Shown: piece by piece, positions 40,861 through 49,974 of the stretch | Layout: each line of letters opens with the position of its first letter | Position numbering within the stretch: the stretch's first letter is position 1 | NCBI RefSeq assembly: GCF_900105215.1 | Contig: NZ_FOIP01000002.1 | Coordinates: forward strand, 930,001 to 994,000 | From: Lacrimispora sphenoides | GTDB lineage: Bacteria; Bacillota; Clostridia; Lachnospirales; Lachnospiraceae | Reading direction: 5' to 3' | DNA length: 64,000 nt | Notes under the pieces: generated by a model | Told to the model about the DNA's origin: nothing | Database searches by the model: none | The model's input: only the letters and a program-made list of their open reading frames with translations | Position numbers and translations under genes: made by a program

Positions 40861-42477
40861 TTATTTGTTTTCGTCAGGGTTGACGGTATTTTGCTGTATA
40901 AATTCACGGGGAGAAAGCCCGGTGACTTTTTTAAAAACTTTACTGAAATAAAAGGCGCTCTCAAAGCCAAGCTGATCAGCGGCCTCATAGATTTTCATAT
41001 CCTGCTCCATAAGGAGGGCCTTGGCCCGGTTGATCTTAGCCTGGGCAATGAATTCTGAAAAGCCGGTCCCGCAGTTTTTCTTAAACAGGATGCTTAAATA
41101 ATTGGGACTTAAGCCGAATACTCCGGCCACTTCGTTTAAGGTGAGTTTTTCTGATACATGGTTAATGATGTACTTTTGTACATTGGTTATAACATGAGCT
41201 TTGTAGGTTTTTCGTTTGGATTTCAGCACTTCACAAAGGCCGTCCCGGAAAATCGTCATCCACTCGGCGATCTGTTCCACATTGGTAAAACGATATATGG
41301 AGCGGTACCCGTCACTGTAGGAAGAAAAGATCTCTGACATATTTTCTTCTCCGTCGGGAAGAAGGGAAAGCGCTAAGTAAAGAATGTTGCAGGCTCCGTC
41401 TGCGGCCTGGGAAAACCGAAGGGGATGTGTTTCAAACAGCTGGATGATTTCGGTCAGAGTACGGTATAAAACATCCGTATCAAACTCATTAAAGGCCTTG
41501 GTTATCTCGCTTTTAAATACGGAGATGTTAAAAGCATTGCGGATCGAGGCTGTATCATTGCCGGTGAACATCACGATGGGTTGTGCGGTACCGGCCCGTC
41601 CAAATGCCTGGCGGGCTTCCTGGTAGGATTCGCTGATTTTTAAGGGCTGGCTGACCGGAGTTCCGATTCCCGTGAGAACCGAAACGTTAAAATAATTCCG
41701 GATCATATCTGCCACATTGCGAAATGCATCAAAAACAGCTTCTGTTCTATAAACTGCCAAATCGGAGAGGTGAAATACCACTGCAAAGTGCTTCATATCA
41801 AGACTTACCACATAGGCGGGAAGATGCCTGCTGATAATTTCCTTTGCCATTTGCAAAGCGCTGTTATAAAGGTTCATGAGTTTTCCATAATCCATTTCCC
41901 TGCTGGTTTCTTCCTGGATCTGGCAAAGAGCGGTAAAATAACAGGTTTCCGTAAAGTCCAGCCTTAAATCTCTGGTCTGAAGCTCAAATTGTTCCTCACT
42001 GTCAAAAAGGTTATGCAGGAGCCGCATAAAAAATTTTTCATAATAGCTCTGTAATAAGGGACGTCCTGAATCCTTATATCCCATGGAGACCTGAATGGTT
42101 TCCAGACGGGAGAGGGTCTTTTTTACGGCTTCCTCCAGGGCCTTTGCATTTAATTCCAGCTTGATTAAGTAGTCTACGGCCTCATAGGTCATAGCCTCCT
42201 TGATGAGCTGGAATTCTTCGTAGCTTGTTAGAAAAATAAACAGGGGGATCTTTCCGTAGGTTTCCCGGCAGGTCTTTGCCAGGGTAAGCCCGTTCATAAT
42301 TGGCATGCGGATGTCGGTAATGACAATTTCCGGTGAATATTCTGCGATCATTTCAAGGGCATCCTGCCCGTTCATAGCAGTGCCGCAGATCTCAATGCCG
42401 TAATCCGCCCAGTTTATCATGGATTTTAATCCGATCTGAACCAATGGCTCATCATCTGCAATCAATAATTTTATCAT
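40861..42477 (-). CDS. Response regulator with AraC-type DNA-binding domain (YesN-like)
   Basis: The 538-residue protein has an N-terminal receiver domain with phospho-acceptor Asp55 (IVITDIRMPIMNGL). A long middle region (about 130-420) follows, and the C-terminal AraC double HTH (about 435-530: LTLNEVAGVFGLSPNYLSILFKK, KIYEAADQLGFESAFYFSKVFKKVTGLSP). It is encoded five bases after the kinase gene and should activate the divergent sugar operon from 44692. The palindromic sites between the operons are candidate targets. It is paralogous to the regulator at 54717. Confidence 0.93.
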   Translation of the reverse strand: MIKLLIADDEPLVQIGLKSMINWADYGIEICGTAMNGQDALEMIAEYSPEIVITDIRMPIMNGLTLAKTCRETYGKIPLFIFLTSYEEFQLIKEAMTYEAVDYLIKLELNAKALEEAVKKTLSRLETIQVSMGYKDSGRPLLQSYYEKFFMRLLHNLFDSEEQFELQTRDLRLDFTETCYFTALCQIQEETSREMDYGKLMNLYNSALQMAKEIISRHLPAYVVSLDMKHFAVVFHLSDLAVYRTEAVFDAFRNVADMIRNYFNVSVLTGIGTPVSQPLKISESYQEARQAFGRAGTAQPIVMFTGNDTASIRNAFNISVFKSEITKAFNEFDTDVLYRTLTEIIQLFETHPLRFSQAADGACNILYLALSLLPDGEENMSEIFSSYSDGYRSIYRFTNVEQIAEWMTIFRDGLCEVLKSKRKTYKAHVITNVQKYIINHVSEKLTLNEVAGVFGLSPNYLSILFKKNCGTGFSEFIAQAKINRAKALLMEQDMKIYEAADQLGFESAFYFSKVFKKVTGLSPREFIQQNTVNPDENK

Positions 42478-42482
42478 ATATA

Positions 42483-44360
42483 TTACCTTTCGGCTGTTTG
42501 ATTTTCTGTATAAAGGGCATAAGGTATTAAAATGGTCATGGTAGTGAAGCTACCAGGACAGCTGTCAATGGTGATTCCATATTCCGGGCCAAAATCATAT
42601 TGGATGCGCCTGTTTACGTTGCTGATCCCAACTTGCCGGAAAAATTCTGTTTTGTTCTGGCTGTCGGCCTTCTCATGGAGAACCTTATCAATGGTATCTT
42701 TGGACATTCCTATGCCGTTATCGGTTATATCTATTTTAAGTGCTTTTTTGAGACCCAGATTTATGCTACGGGCTGAAACAGTGATCTTTCCAGCTGTTTT
42801 CGCAGGCTCTATTCCGTGGAACAGAGCATTTTCAATGATGGGCTGGAGGGTAAAACGGTGAATTTCACAATTGTATAGATCCTCTGTCTCAATGAAATAT
42901 TCGATGGTGACACTTCCGCCGTAGCGATATTTCTGGATCAGGAAATAATCCTTTACCAGATCCAGCTCTTCCCTTAAGGGAATCATGGAAGTGGTACCTT
43001 TTGAAACATTTTTAAGGAGCCTGGCCAGGGCTGTGGTCATATCTGCAATTCCGTCTGCATTCTGAATGGTTGCCATCCACTTGATGGAATTTAATGTATT
43101 ATATAGGAAGTGGGGATTGATCTGGCTTTGCAGAATCTGGTATTCCAAATCCTTTTTCTGTTTTTCATCCGTTACCCGTTTTTCCATCAGGGTGTTAATG
43201 TTTTCTGACATATTATTGATTCCCTTACCGACTTCTCCCAGCTCATGATTCCACTCAATGGCCGTATCCCTGGAAAAATCCCCGGTTGAGATATCATGAA
43301 TTTTACTGCTGAGCCTGTGAATGGGGTCCATGATAATCTTGTTTAACAGGAAGGCGAGGAGTATGCCCAAAGAGACAATGGTAAGGCAGATTGCCAGGAT
43401 TAAAAGGGTGTATAAGTTTTTCTGCTGGCCAAGCTGCTGCTCAGAAAGTACCTGGGATAAACTCCAGCCGGCCATACCCTCGATGGGACGTTCCACCAGG
43501 GTGCGTTTTTTTCCATCGTTCATGGTAACGGAGAGAACTCTGGTTCCTTTGGAGAGAGAGTCGTTTCCGGCCAGCTTTTCAGGATTGATGTAGGGCATTT
43601 CCATTTCCTTTAAGCCGTTTGAATTAAAACCATAGATTTTATCTCCAATGGTAATAAATAGAATACTGTCCTCTGGAAGAGGATAGGAGGCCAGATAATC
43701 GGTGAAGATCCGGGAGGAAATTTCCACATAAGTCCAGCCAATGACTTCAGAATTAAATTTGTTGGAAACCGGACGTACGATGGGAATAAATTGGTCCATG
43801 CTTATATTGGAAAATGGATCTTTTACCAGGCCGAGCCAGAGAAAATCATCGGATCTGTAAAGTGTTTCAAAGAATGGTTCGTTTTTAATGATCCTGGCTG
43901 CATAGGAGGAGGAGTAGTTTGCCAAAGCCGCTATTTGAAGGTAATTGTTTTCATTGGAAGAAGAAACAATGACCCGGGACATGTATTCATTGGACCTGGT
44001 ATTGTAATATTCTTCCTTTAAACGGCTGTGGGAGGAAAGGGCCATAGGGCGCAGATTATCAAAGTCCCTGGTGGCGGTAGGAAGCTTTGGCTGGTCTTTA
44101 AACGCTTCCAGATAATCCAGTACGGCACTGTTGGAACAGCACCATTTGCTGAAATAGATAATATCCTTCATATCAGCACTAATGTTGTTGCTTACGACCT
44201 GAAGGCTGAATTCCGCAGACTGGATCTGGTTTTTTCTTAAGAAGGACTGGAAAACTGAGAAACAGACAGTTGTAGTCAGAATGGTGATGAGCAGCGTAAT
44301 GGCTGCCGTCAGTACCATGATTTTTCCTCTTATGGTCTTTGGGATGAGCTTTTTCCACAT
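42483..44360 (-). CDS. Sensor histidine kinase (YesM-like)
   Basis: The 625-residue membrane kinase has a first helix (about 13-35), a large extracellular sensor (about 36-315, Cache-like), a second helix (LLILAICLTIVSLGILLAF) and a HAMP region. The His_kinase/HATPase part carries QSQINPHFLYNTLNSIKWM, with the phospho-acceptor His, and DNGIGMSKD. It phosphorylates the regulator encoded next. The external sensor probably detects a sugar, directly or through the solute-binding protein. Divergent transcription from the sugar operon is typical for this class. Confidence 0.92.
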   Translation of the reverse strand: MWKKLIPKTIRGKIMVLTAAITLLITILTTTVCFSVFQSFLRKNQIQSAEFSLQVVSNNISADMKDIIYFSKWCCSNSAVLDYLEAFKDQPKLPTATRDFDNLRPMALSSHSRLKEEYYNTRSNEYMSRVIVSSSNENNYLQIAALANYSSSYAARIIKNEPFFETLYRSDDFLWLGLVKDPFSNISMDQFIPIVRPVSNKFNSEVIGWTYVEISSRIFTDYLASYPLPEDSILFITIGDKIYGFNSNGLKEMEMPYINPEKLAGNDSLSKGTRVLSVTMNDGKKRTLVERPIEGMAGWSLSQVLSEQQLGQQKNLYTLLILAICLTIVSLGILLAFLLNKIIMDPIHRLSSKIHDISTGDFSRDTAIEWNHELGEVGKGINNMSENINTLMEKRVTDEKQKKDLEYQILQSQINPHFLYNTLNSIKWMATIQNADGIADMTTALARLLKNVSKGTTSMIPLREELDLVKDYFLIQKYRYGGSVTIEYFIETEDLYNCEIHRFTLQPIIENALFHGIEPAKTAGKITVSARSINLGLKKALKIDITDNGIGMSKDTIDKVLHEKADSQNKTEFFRQVGISNVNRRIQYDFGPEYGITIDSCPGSFTTMTILIPYALYTENQTAER

Positions 44361-44469
44361 GATAAAATAAAGTCCCTTCTTTCAATGGATAGCTTGTGAT
44401 AATGGTTTTAACATCTACAAAGGTAGCCTATTTAATGTAAAATGTCAATGAAAAATCGGCTGCTTTTTA

Positions 44470-44497
44470 TATACAAACGTGTTAATTTGTATACAAA
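44470..44497. promoter_or_regulatory. Palindromic sites in the divergent kinase/transporter region
   Basis: TATACAAA-N8-TTTGTATA (44470-44493) is a perfect inverted repeat. Its right part extends to TTTGTATACAAA (44486-44497), itself a 12-bp palindrome. The 331-base region between 44360 and 44692 has no gene, and this is its most striking operator-like signal. Confidence 0.5.
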
Positions 44498-44616
44498 AGA
44501 GAAATATTACTGCTTATCATAAAAAAGTGCATGTTTTAACAAAGTGTAAAAGAAGTGTGAATAAAAAGTGAATATTATGAAAGATAAATTCCATTTTTAA
44601 AACCGCAATCCAGCGT

Positions 44617-44661
44617 TATAATAAGATCCATGGTAAACCACGGGAATTATGCTGGGTTTAC
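44617..44661 (+). promoter_or_regulatory. -10 box and leader dyad of the first sugar operon
   Basis: TATAAT (44617-44622) lacks a good -35 hexamer, as expected for an activator-dependent promoter. Downstream, GTAAACC (44633-44639) and GGTTTAC (44655-44661) can pair in the leader. Confidence 0.5.
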
Positions 44662-44691
44662 TGAAAAACAATCAAATCAGGAGGGATTACA

Positions 44692-46035
44692 ATGAAAAAA
44701 AGAACACTGAGTATTGTTCTGGCCTGTGCTATGGCAGCAGCCAGTCTGGCCGGATGCGGCGGCGGTTCCAAGGAAACCACGGCAGCTTCCACAGAAGGTG
44801 CTGCAGCGGATGCTACGAAAGCCTCAGAGGCAGCAGGAGGGCAGACTACATTAAAATGGTCCGTATGGGATATCGGCTTAACAACCTATTACCAGCCTCT
44901 CATCGATGCTTTTGAAAAGGAGCATCCGGATGTGAAGATAGAAATGGTTGATTTAGGGTCCACCGATTATCAGACGGTTCTGGCAACAGAGCTTACCGGA
45001 AGCGGTTCTGACTTTGACGTAGTTACCATAAAGGATGTTCCTGGCTATATGACGCTTGTGAACAAAGGTGTTTTAGAACCCCTGGACAGCTATATCCAGT
45101 CTTCAGATGTTGATCTGACACAGTACAAAGGCCTTACCGATCAGATTACGGTTGACGGAAAATTATATCAGCTTCCGTTCCGCAATGATTTCTGGGTGAT
45201 ATTCTATAATAAAGATATCTTTGACAAAGCAGGCGTTGCTTATCCAACCAATGATATGACATTTGAACAGTATGACGCTCTGGCAAGAAGCCTGACCGTA
45301 GACACTCCCGGACAGGAGGTTTATGGCGCTCATTACCATACATGGAGATCCGCCGTACAGCTTTTCGGCGTTCTGGATGGAAAGAACACCATTCTGGATG
45401 GAAAATACGAATTCTTAAAACCGTATTATGAAATGATTCTTGGAGAGCAGGAAGACGGAGTAAGCCAGGACTATGCTACTTTAAAGACTAGCGGCTTACA
45501 TTATTCCGGCGCATTTGCCCAGGGAAATGTAGCTATGATGAACATGGGTACATGGTTTATCTCTACCTTAATGGATAAGGTACGTACCGGCGAGTACACA
45601 GACTGCACCAATTGGGGCATTGCTAAATATCCACACGCAGATGGAGTAGAACCAGGCTCCACCCTTGCGACCATAACCTCTTTAGGAATTCCGGCCAAAG
45701 CTCCTCATAAGGATCTTGCCTGGGAATTTATTAACTTCGTAAGCGGAAAAGAAGGTGCGGAAATCCTTGCATCTACCGGCACGATCCCAGCCGTTATGAA
45801 CAACACGGTTGCTGATCTGGTATCCAGTGCAGACGGATTCCCTAAGGATGACGGAACCAGCGTAGAAGCTCTTAACACCTCTAACTTATACTTAGAGATG
45901 CCTGTAAATGCAAAGAACTCCGAAATTGAGACTGTATTAAACGAAGCCCATGATGCGATCATGACAGGCGGCATGTCCGTAGATGAAGGCATTGCCCAGA
46001 TGAATGAAAAGGTAAGTGCAATTCTGGCTAAGTAA
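44692..46035 (+). CDS. Sugar ABC transporter solute-binding lipoprotein
   Basis: The 447-residue protein has a lipoprotein signal (SLAGCGGGSKETTAAS, lipid attached to Cys after SLAG), a Ser/Thr/Ala-rich linker and a family 1 extracellular solute-binding fold (about 55-440, LKWSVWDIGLTTYYQPLIDAFEKEHPDVKIEMVD, and INFVSGKEGAEIL near the C-terminus). It captures oligosaccharides outside the cell for the two permeases encoded next. GGAGGG precedes ATG 44692. The gene is followed by a hairpin, which probably gives more binding protein than permease. Its neighbours point to a uronic-acid-containing ligand. Confidence 0.93.
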   Translation: MKKRTLSIVLACAMAAASLAGCGGGSKETTAASTEGAAADATKASEAAGGQTTLKWSVWDIGLTTYYQPLIDAFEKEHPDVKIEMVDLGSTDYQTVLATELTGSGSDFDVVTIKDVPGYMTLVNKGVLEPLDSYIQSSDVDLTQYKGLTDQITVDGKLYQLPFRNDFWVIFYNKDIFDKAGVAYPTNDMTFEQYDALARSLTVDTPGQEVYGAHYHTWRSAVQLFGVLDGKNTILDGKYEFLKPYYEMILGEQEDGVSQDYATLKTSGLHYSGAFAQGNVAMMNMGTWFISTLMDKVRTGEYTDCTNWGIAKYPHADGVEPGSTLATITSLGIPAKAPHKDLAWEFINFVSGKEGAEILASTGTIPAVMNNTVADLVSSADGFPKDDGTSVEALNTSNLYLEMPVNAKNSEIETVLNEAHDAIMTGGMSVDEGIAQMNEKVSAILAK

Positions 46036-46059
46036 CAGGTAAACAAAAACGATATCACA

Positions 46060-46085
46060 GAGGCGGGCAGAAAAAAGCCCGCCTC
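46060..46085 (+). terminator. Intra-operon hairpin after the binding-protein gene
   Basis: GAGGCGGGC (46060-46068) pairs perfectly with GCCCGCCTC (46077-46085) around an A-rich loop, followed only by ATTTA. It is likely a partial terminator or an RNA-stabilising hairpin. Confidence 0.65.
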
Positions 46086-46127
46086 ATTTAAAGAAACTTC
46101 TGATTTGATTTGACGATTGAAATAACA

Positions 46128-46179
46128 GCGTGCCCCGCTTCATCGGGCGTCAACGGATAGGAAAGCATATCCGCTTGAT
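46128..46179 (+). repeat. Two-hairpin repeat element, copy 1
   Basis: CCCG (46134-46137) pairs with CGGG (46144-46147). TCAA-CGGATA (46150-46159) pairs with TATCCG and TTGA (46168-46178) around the loop GGAAAGCA. The same layout recurs at 62971-63020. It ends 40 bases before the permease start codon. Confidence 0.6.
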
Positions 46180-46218
46180 TCTATAGACGATAAAAACGGG
46201 AAAAGGAGGATAAGCAAT

Positions 46219-47286
46219 ATGGCGAAGACAATAACAGAAGCGCAAAAACAGGAAAAAATCGCAGAGTTAAATAAGAAACGGGATGCTTTAAGCCTTTTAT
46301 TGAGAGAGACTGAAGGAACCCGTAAGCGGGAAGTCCTGATTGCGAAAATCGAGACAATAGATGAGAAAATAAAAAAGGTGCGGACAGGGGAACGGTTCAC
46401 ACGTCAGGAAAAGAGGGATATGGTTGCATACTCCTTCATCGCCCCCAACTTTATCGGATTTGCAGTATTTACACTTGGCCCCATTATTTTTGCTTTTATT
46501 CTGGCATTTATGAAATGGGATGGCAACAGCCCCTTGGAATTTGCCGGACTTAAGAACTTCATTGATATGCTTGGAAGTGCCAGATTCCATTCGTCCTTTA
46601 TCAATACCATTGTATACTGTATTGCAACGGTTCCTCTGACACTGGCCTGTGCCTTAGGACTGGCCGTGGTCTTAAACCAGAAAGTAATGGGAAGAAATTT
46701 CTTCCGTACGGTGGGATTCTTCCCCTATGTGGCGTCTTTAGTAGCGGTGGCAGCCGTATGGAATATGCTGTTCAGCCCCCAGAAAAGCGGTCCCATAAAC
46801 ATGATTCTTTATCATCTGGGCGTCAATGCAAAAAGTCTTCCAAAGTGGTCCGCGGATCCTCACTGGGTGATGTTTACCATTGTACTGTTCAGCGTCTGGA
46901 AAAATATGGGCTACTACATGGTTATCTATCTGGCCGGACTGCAGGGAATCAATGGAGAGCTTTATGAGGCGGCAGGCCTTGACGGCTGCAATTCCTGGCA
47001 AAGGTTCCGGTATATCACATGGCCCCAGCTTCAGCCTACCACCTTCTTTGTTACCATCATTCTGACCATCAACTGCTTTAAGGTTTACGACATCGTTTAC
47101 ATGCTGGCAGGCGGTTCCAACGGAATTGTAAGTTCCCAGGCAATGGTTCTGGTTTACCACATTTACGAAGAGGCGTTCCGCAACTGGAATTTAGGTTATG
47201 CAAGTGCGGTAGCAATGGTGCTGTTCTTAATGGTTCTTGCCATCACGCTGGTTCAGTTCCGCGGCGAGAAGAAATATGCAAACTAG
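46219..47286 (+). CDS. Sugar ABC transporter permease (MalF/UgpA-like)
   Basis: The 355-residue protein has six membrane helices after an unusual charged N-terminal extension of about 65 residues (MAKTITEAQKQEKIAELNKK, coiled-coil-like). The usual binding-protein-dependent transport signature follows the EAA region (GELYEAAGLDGCNSWQRFRYITWPQL). It forms the channel with the next gene's product. AAAGGAGG precedes ATG 46219. The coiled-coil extension is not typical of these permeases and could contact the ATPase or another partner. Confidence 0.92.
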   Translation: MAKTITEAQKQEKIAELNKKRDALSLLLRETEGTRKREVLIAKIETIDEKIKKVRTGERFTRQEKRDMVAYSFIAPNFIGFAVFTLGPIIFAFILAFMKWDGNSPLEFAGLKNFIDMLGSARFHSSFINTIVYCIATVPLTLACALGLAVVLNQKVMGRNFFRTVGFFPYVASLVAVAAVWNMLFSPQKSGPINMILYHLGVNAKSLPKWSADPHWVMFTIVLFSVWKNMGYYMVIYLAGLQGINGELYEAAGLDGCNSWQRFRYITWPQLQPTTFFVTIILTINCFKVYDIVYMLAGGSNGIVSSQAMVLVYHIYEEAFRNWNLGYASAVAMVLFLMVLAITLVQFRGEKKYAN

Positions 47287-47303
47287 AATAAGGAGGAAAC
47301 GAA

Positions 47304-48140
47304 ATGAAAGTAAAAAGCACAAATTATAAAATCAGCAGATGCCTCCTCTATGTGGTTTTGATCATTCTGACAGTTGTTATGCTGATTCCATTTGCATGGA
47401 TGTTCTCGGCTTCCTTAAAGCTGGATAAGGACGTATTTATTTTCCCGATCCAGTGGATACCGGAAAATCCAAGATGGCAGAATTATCTGGATATCTGGAC
47501 AAAGATCCCGCTTATGACCTTTGTATTAAACACGGTGAAGATCACTTTGATCGTTACCTTTTTACAGCTATTGACCAGCAGCTTTGCTGCCTATGCATTT
47601 GCAAAGCTGAAATTCAAATACAGCAATCTCTTATTCATGGCTTACATCGCCACCATTGCGGTTCCATGGCAGGTATATATGGTTCCCCAGTTCATGATGA
47701 TGAGAAAATTCGGGCTGAATGATTCCCATCTTGCGATCATTTTCCTTCAGGCGTTCTCTGCCTTCGGCGTATTCATGATGCGCCAGTTCTATCAGGGGAT
47801 TCCCGATGAACTGTGCGAGGCTGCCAGGATCGACGGCATGAGCGAGTATCAGATTTATGGAAGGATCATGCTCCCATTGTCAAAGCCTGCGCTGTCAACC
47901 TTGACCATCTTTACCTTTGTAAGTACCTGGAACGACTTTTTAGGGCCCCTGATCTATCTGAAAACAGAAGCGAAAAAGACCCTGCAGTTAGGGCTTAAGA
48001 TGTTTATCAGCCAGTACAGTTCCGAATATGGCCTGATCATGGCTGCATCGGTACTTTCCCTGATCCCGGTCCTCATCGTGTTCCTGTCCCTGCAGAAATA
48101 CTTCGTAGAAGGCATTGCAGCAACCGGAGTGAAAGGATAA
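47304..48140 (+). CDS. Sugar ABC transporter permease (MalG/UgpE-like)
   Basis: The 278-residue protein has six membrane helices and the EAA loop DELCEAARIDGMSEYQIYGRIMLPLSKPALS. It begins 17 bases after the partner permease gene with an AGGAGG site, and the C-terminal VEGIAATGVKG is typical of MalG-type proteins. With the binding protein and the other permease it makes a carbohydrate uptake system. The ATPase must be encoded elsewhere. Confidence 0.93.
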   Translation: MKVKSTNYKISRCLLYVVLIILTVVMLIPFAWMFSASLKLDKDVFIFPIQWIPENPRWQNYLDIWTKIPLMTFVLNTVKITLIVTFLQLLTSSFAAYAFAKLKFKYSNLLFMAYIATIAVPWQVYMVPQFMMMRKFGLNDSHLAIIFLQAFSAFGVFMMRQFYQGIPDELCEAARIDGMSEYQIYGRIMLPLSKPALSTLTIFTFVSTWNDFLGPLIYLKTEAKKTLQLGLKMFISQYSSEYGLIMAASVLSLIPVLIVFLSLQKYFVEGIAATGVKG

Positions 48141-48144
48141 AGAA

Positions 48145-49974
48145 ATGGAAACAATAAAAAATTTCGTGGATAACATCCATAACGAGGCTTATAAGGACAG
48201 CTACGCCTCCCCCTGCCTGGGGACCAATTCCTATGTGTTTCCAGGCGGCAGGACAGAGCGGTCCATGGACGGAGCCTGGAACTTTTCCGTCGATATGTAT
48301 GATAACTGCTTAAGGGCCAAATGGTTTCTGGAGCAGGAGGTGAATTCAGAGGGGCTTAGGGTTCCTCTGGATTATGGCTTTGACGACTGGGAGGAGATCC
48401 AGGTACCGGGAGTATGGAACCTTGCGAAGCCGGAATATTTTTATTATGAGGGACCGGCGGTATACAGCCGCCGGTTCTCTTTTAAGGATTCTTCCAAAGG
48501 GCATGTGTTCTTGCGGTTTGGTGCAGTATCCTATGAGGCCAGGATCTTTTTAAACGGAAAATTCCTTGGTGTCCATAAAGGGGGTTCAACCCCATTTTGT
48601 GTTGAAGTTACAGAAGACTTAAAAGAGGATAACAGGCTGATCGTGGTTGCTGACAACACCAGACGGCAGGATCAGATACCAAGTGAGAATACGGACTGGT
48701 TTTTATACGGGGGCATATACCGGAGTGTATCTCTTCTTTGCGTACCTCAGACTTATATTAAGGAGATGAAGGTATCCCTTGCAGATCGGGAAAAAAAGGA
48801 AATCAGTGTATCCGTGACTCTTGGAGGTTTTGAGGACTTTGAGGAAGGGGAAGCAGTTTTCTCCATACCAGAGCTTCAGGTGGAAGAAGCGGTTCCCCTG
48901 GGAGCAGATGGACGGGGACAGCTGACACTGGAAATCAGCGGACTTTCTCTGTGGAGCCCGGAAAGTCCTAAGCTGTATGAGGTTTTCCTGAATCTTCGTT
49001 CCGGCGGTAAAACTCTGGATCAGGTGAAAGACCGTGTGGGCTTTCGTACCGTGGAAACCAGAGGCAGAGAAATTCTTTTAAATGGATCGCCGGTTTTCCT
49101 TCGGGGTGTCTGCCTTCATGAGGAGACAGAGAACCATGGAAAGGCGGTTACGAAGGAGGACATCCGTCAGGCATTTGACTGGGCAAAAAAGATGAACTGC
49201 AATTTCCTCCGTCTGGCTCATTATCCTCATACGGAGTGGGTTTCGGAACTGGCAGATGAGGCGGGCCTTCTTCTATGGGAAGAAATTCCGGTTTACTGGT
49301 GGATCGATTTTGCAAATCCCCGGACCTTAGAGGATGGTAAAAACCAGCTGACCGAGATGATGAACCGGGATTATAACCGGGCCAGTGTGATTATCTGGTC
49401 CGTAGGAAATGAAAATCCTGATACCGATGAGCGCTACCACTTTATGAAGGAGTTAGCAGAAACAGCAAAGGAATTCGATTCCAGCCGCCTGGTATCCGCC
49501 GCTTGTCTGGTGGATGCGGTGAACTTAAGGATCTCCGACAGACTGGAAAAGCATTTGGATGTCATTGGATTTAATGAATACTATGGCTGGTATGATCCGG
49601 ATTACGAAAAGCTGGCTGATATTTTAGAAGGGTCTAAGCCCGAGAAACCAGTTGTTATCAGCGAATTCGGAGGGGACGGTTATCTGGCTTCCAGTGCAGA
49701 GGGCGGCAAGGTACGGGGCTCTGAGGAAGAACAGAAGGAAATTTATAAAAAGCAGGTTGAAATGTTTGGAAAGATCGATTATATTCAGGGTACTGCGCCC
49801 TGGATTCTATTTGATTACCGGACGCCGAAACGGCTTGGAAAGTATCAAAAGGGATACAACATCAAGGGTCTTGTAACAGCGGACCGGATGCGGGAGAAGC
49901 CTGCCTTTTTAATCATGAAGGAATATTACGAGGAGGTAAGAAAACGTGAACAGACAGATGGAGACTTTGCTTAA
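48145..49974 (+). CDS. Glycoside hydrolase family 2 (beta-galactosidase/glucuronidase-like)
   Basis: The 609-residue protein has the GH2 domain order: sugar-binding jelly roll (about 30-200), Ig-like domain (about 205-305) and TIM barrel (about 310-600). The acid/base is probably Glu423 (SVGNENPD) and the nucleophile Glu507 (VISEFGGDG). There is no signal peptide, so it acts on imported oligosaccharides. It lacks the NxK element I would expect of a typical beta-glucuronidase, so galactosidase, glucuronidase or another specificity is possible. It starts four bases after the permease stop and overlaps the GH88 gene by 29 bases. Confidence 0.88.
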   Translation: METIKNFVDNIHNEAYKDSYASPCLGTNSYVFPGGRTERSMDGAWNFSVDMYDNCLRAKWFLEQEVNSEGLRVPLDYGFDDWEEIQVPGVWNLAKPEYFYYEGPAVYSRRFSFKDSSKGHVFLRFGAVSYEARIFLNGKFLGVHKGGSTPFCVEVTEDLKEDNRLIVVADNTRRQDQIPSENTDWFLYGGIYRSVSLLCVPQTYIKEMKVSLADREKKEISVSVTLGGFEDFEEGEAVFSIPELQVEEAVPLGADGRGQLTLEISGLSLWSPESPKLYEVFLNLRSGGKTLDQVKDRVGFRTVETRGREILLNGSPVFLRGVCLHEETENHGKAVTKEDIRQAFDWAKKMNCNFLRLAHYPHTEWVSELADEAGLLLWEEIPVYWWIDFANPRTLEDGKNQLTEMMNRDYNRASVIIWSVGNENPDTDERYHFMKELAETAKEFDSSRLVSAACLVDAVNLRISDRLEKHLDVIGFNEYYGWYDPDYEKLADILEGSKPEKPVVISEFGGDGYLASSAEGGKVRGSEEEQKEIYKKQVEMFGKIDYIQGTAPWILFDYRTPKRLGKYQKGYNIKGLVTADRMREKPAFLIMKEYYEEVRKREQTDGDFA

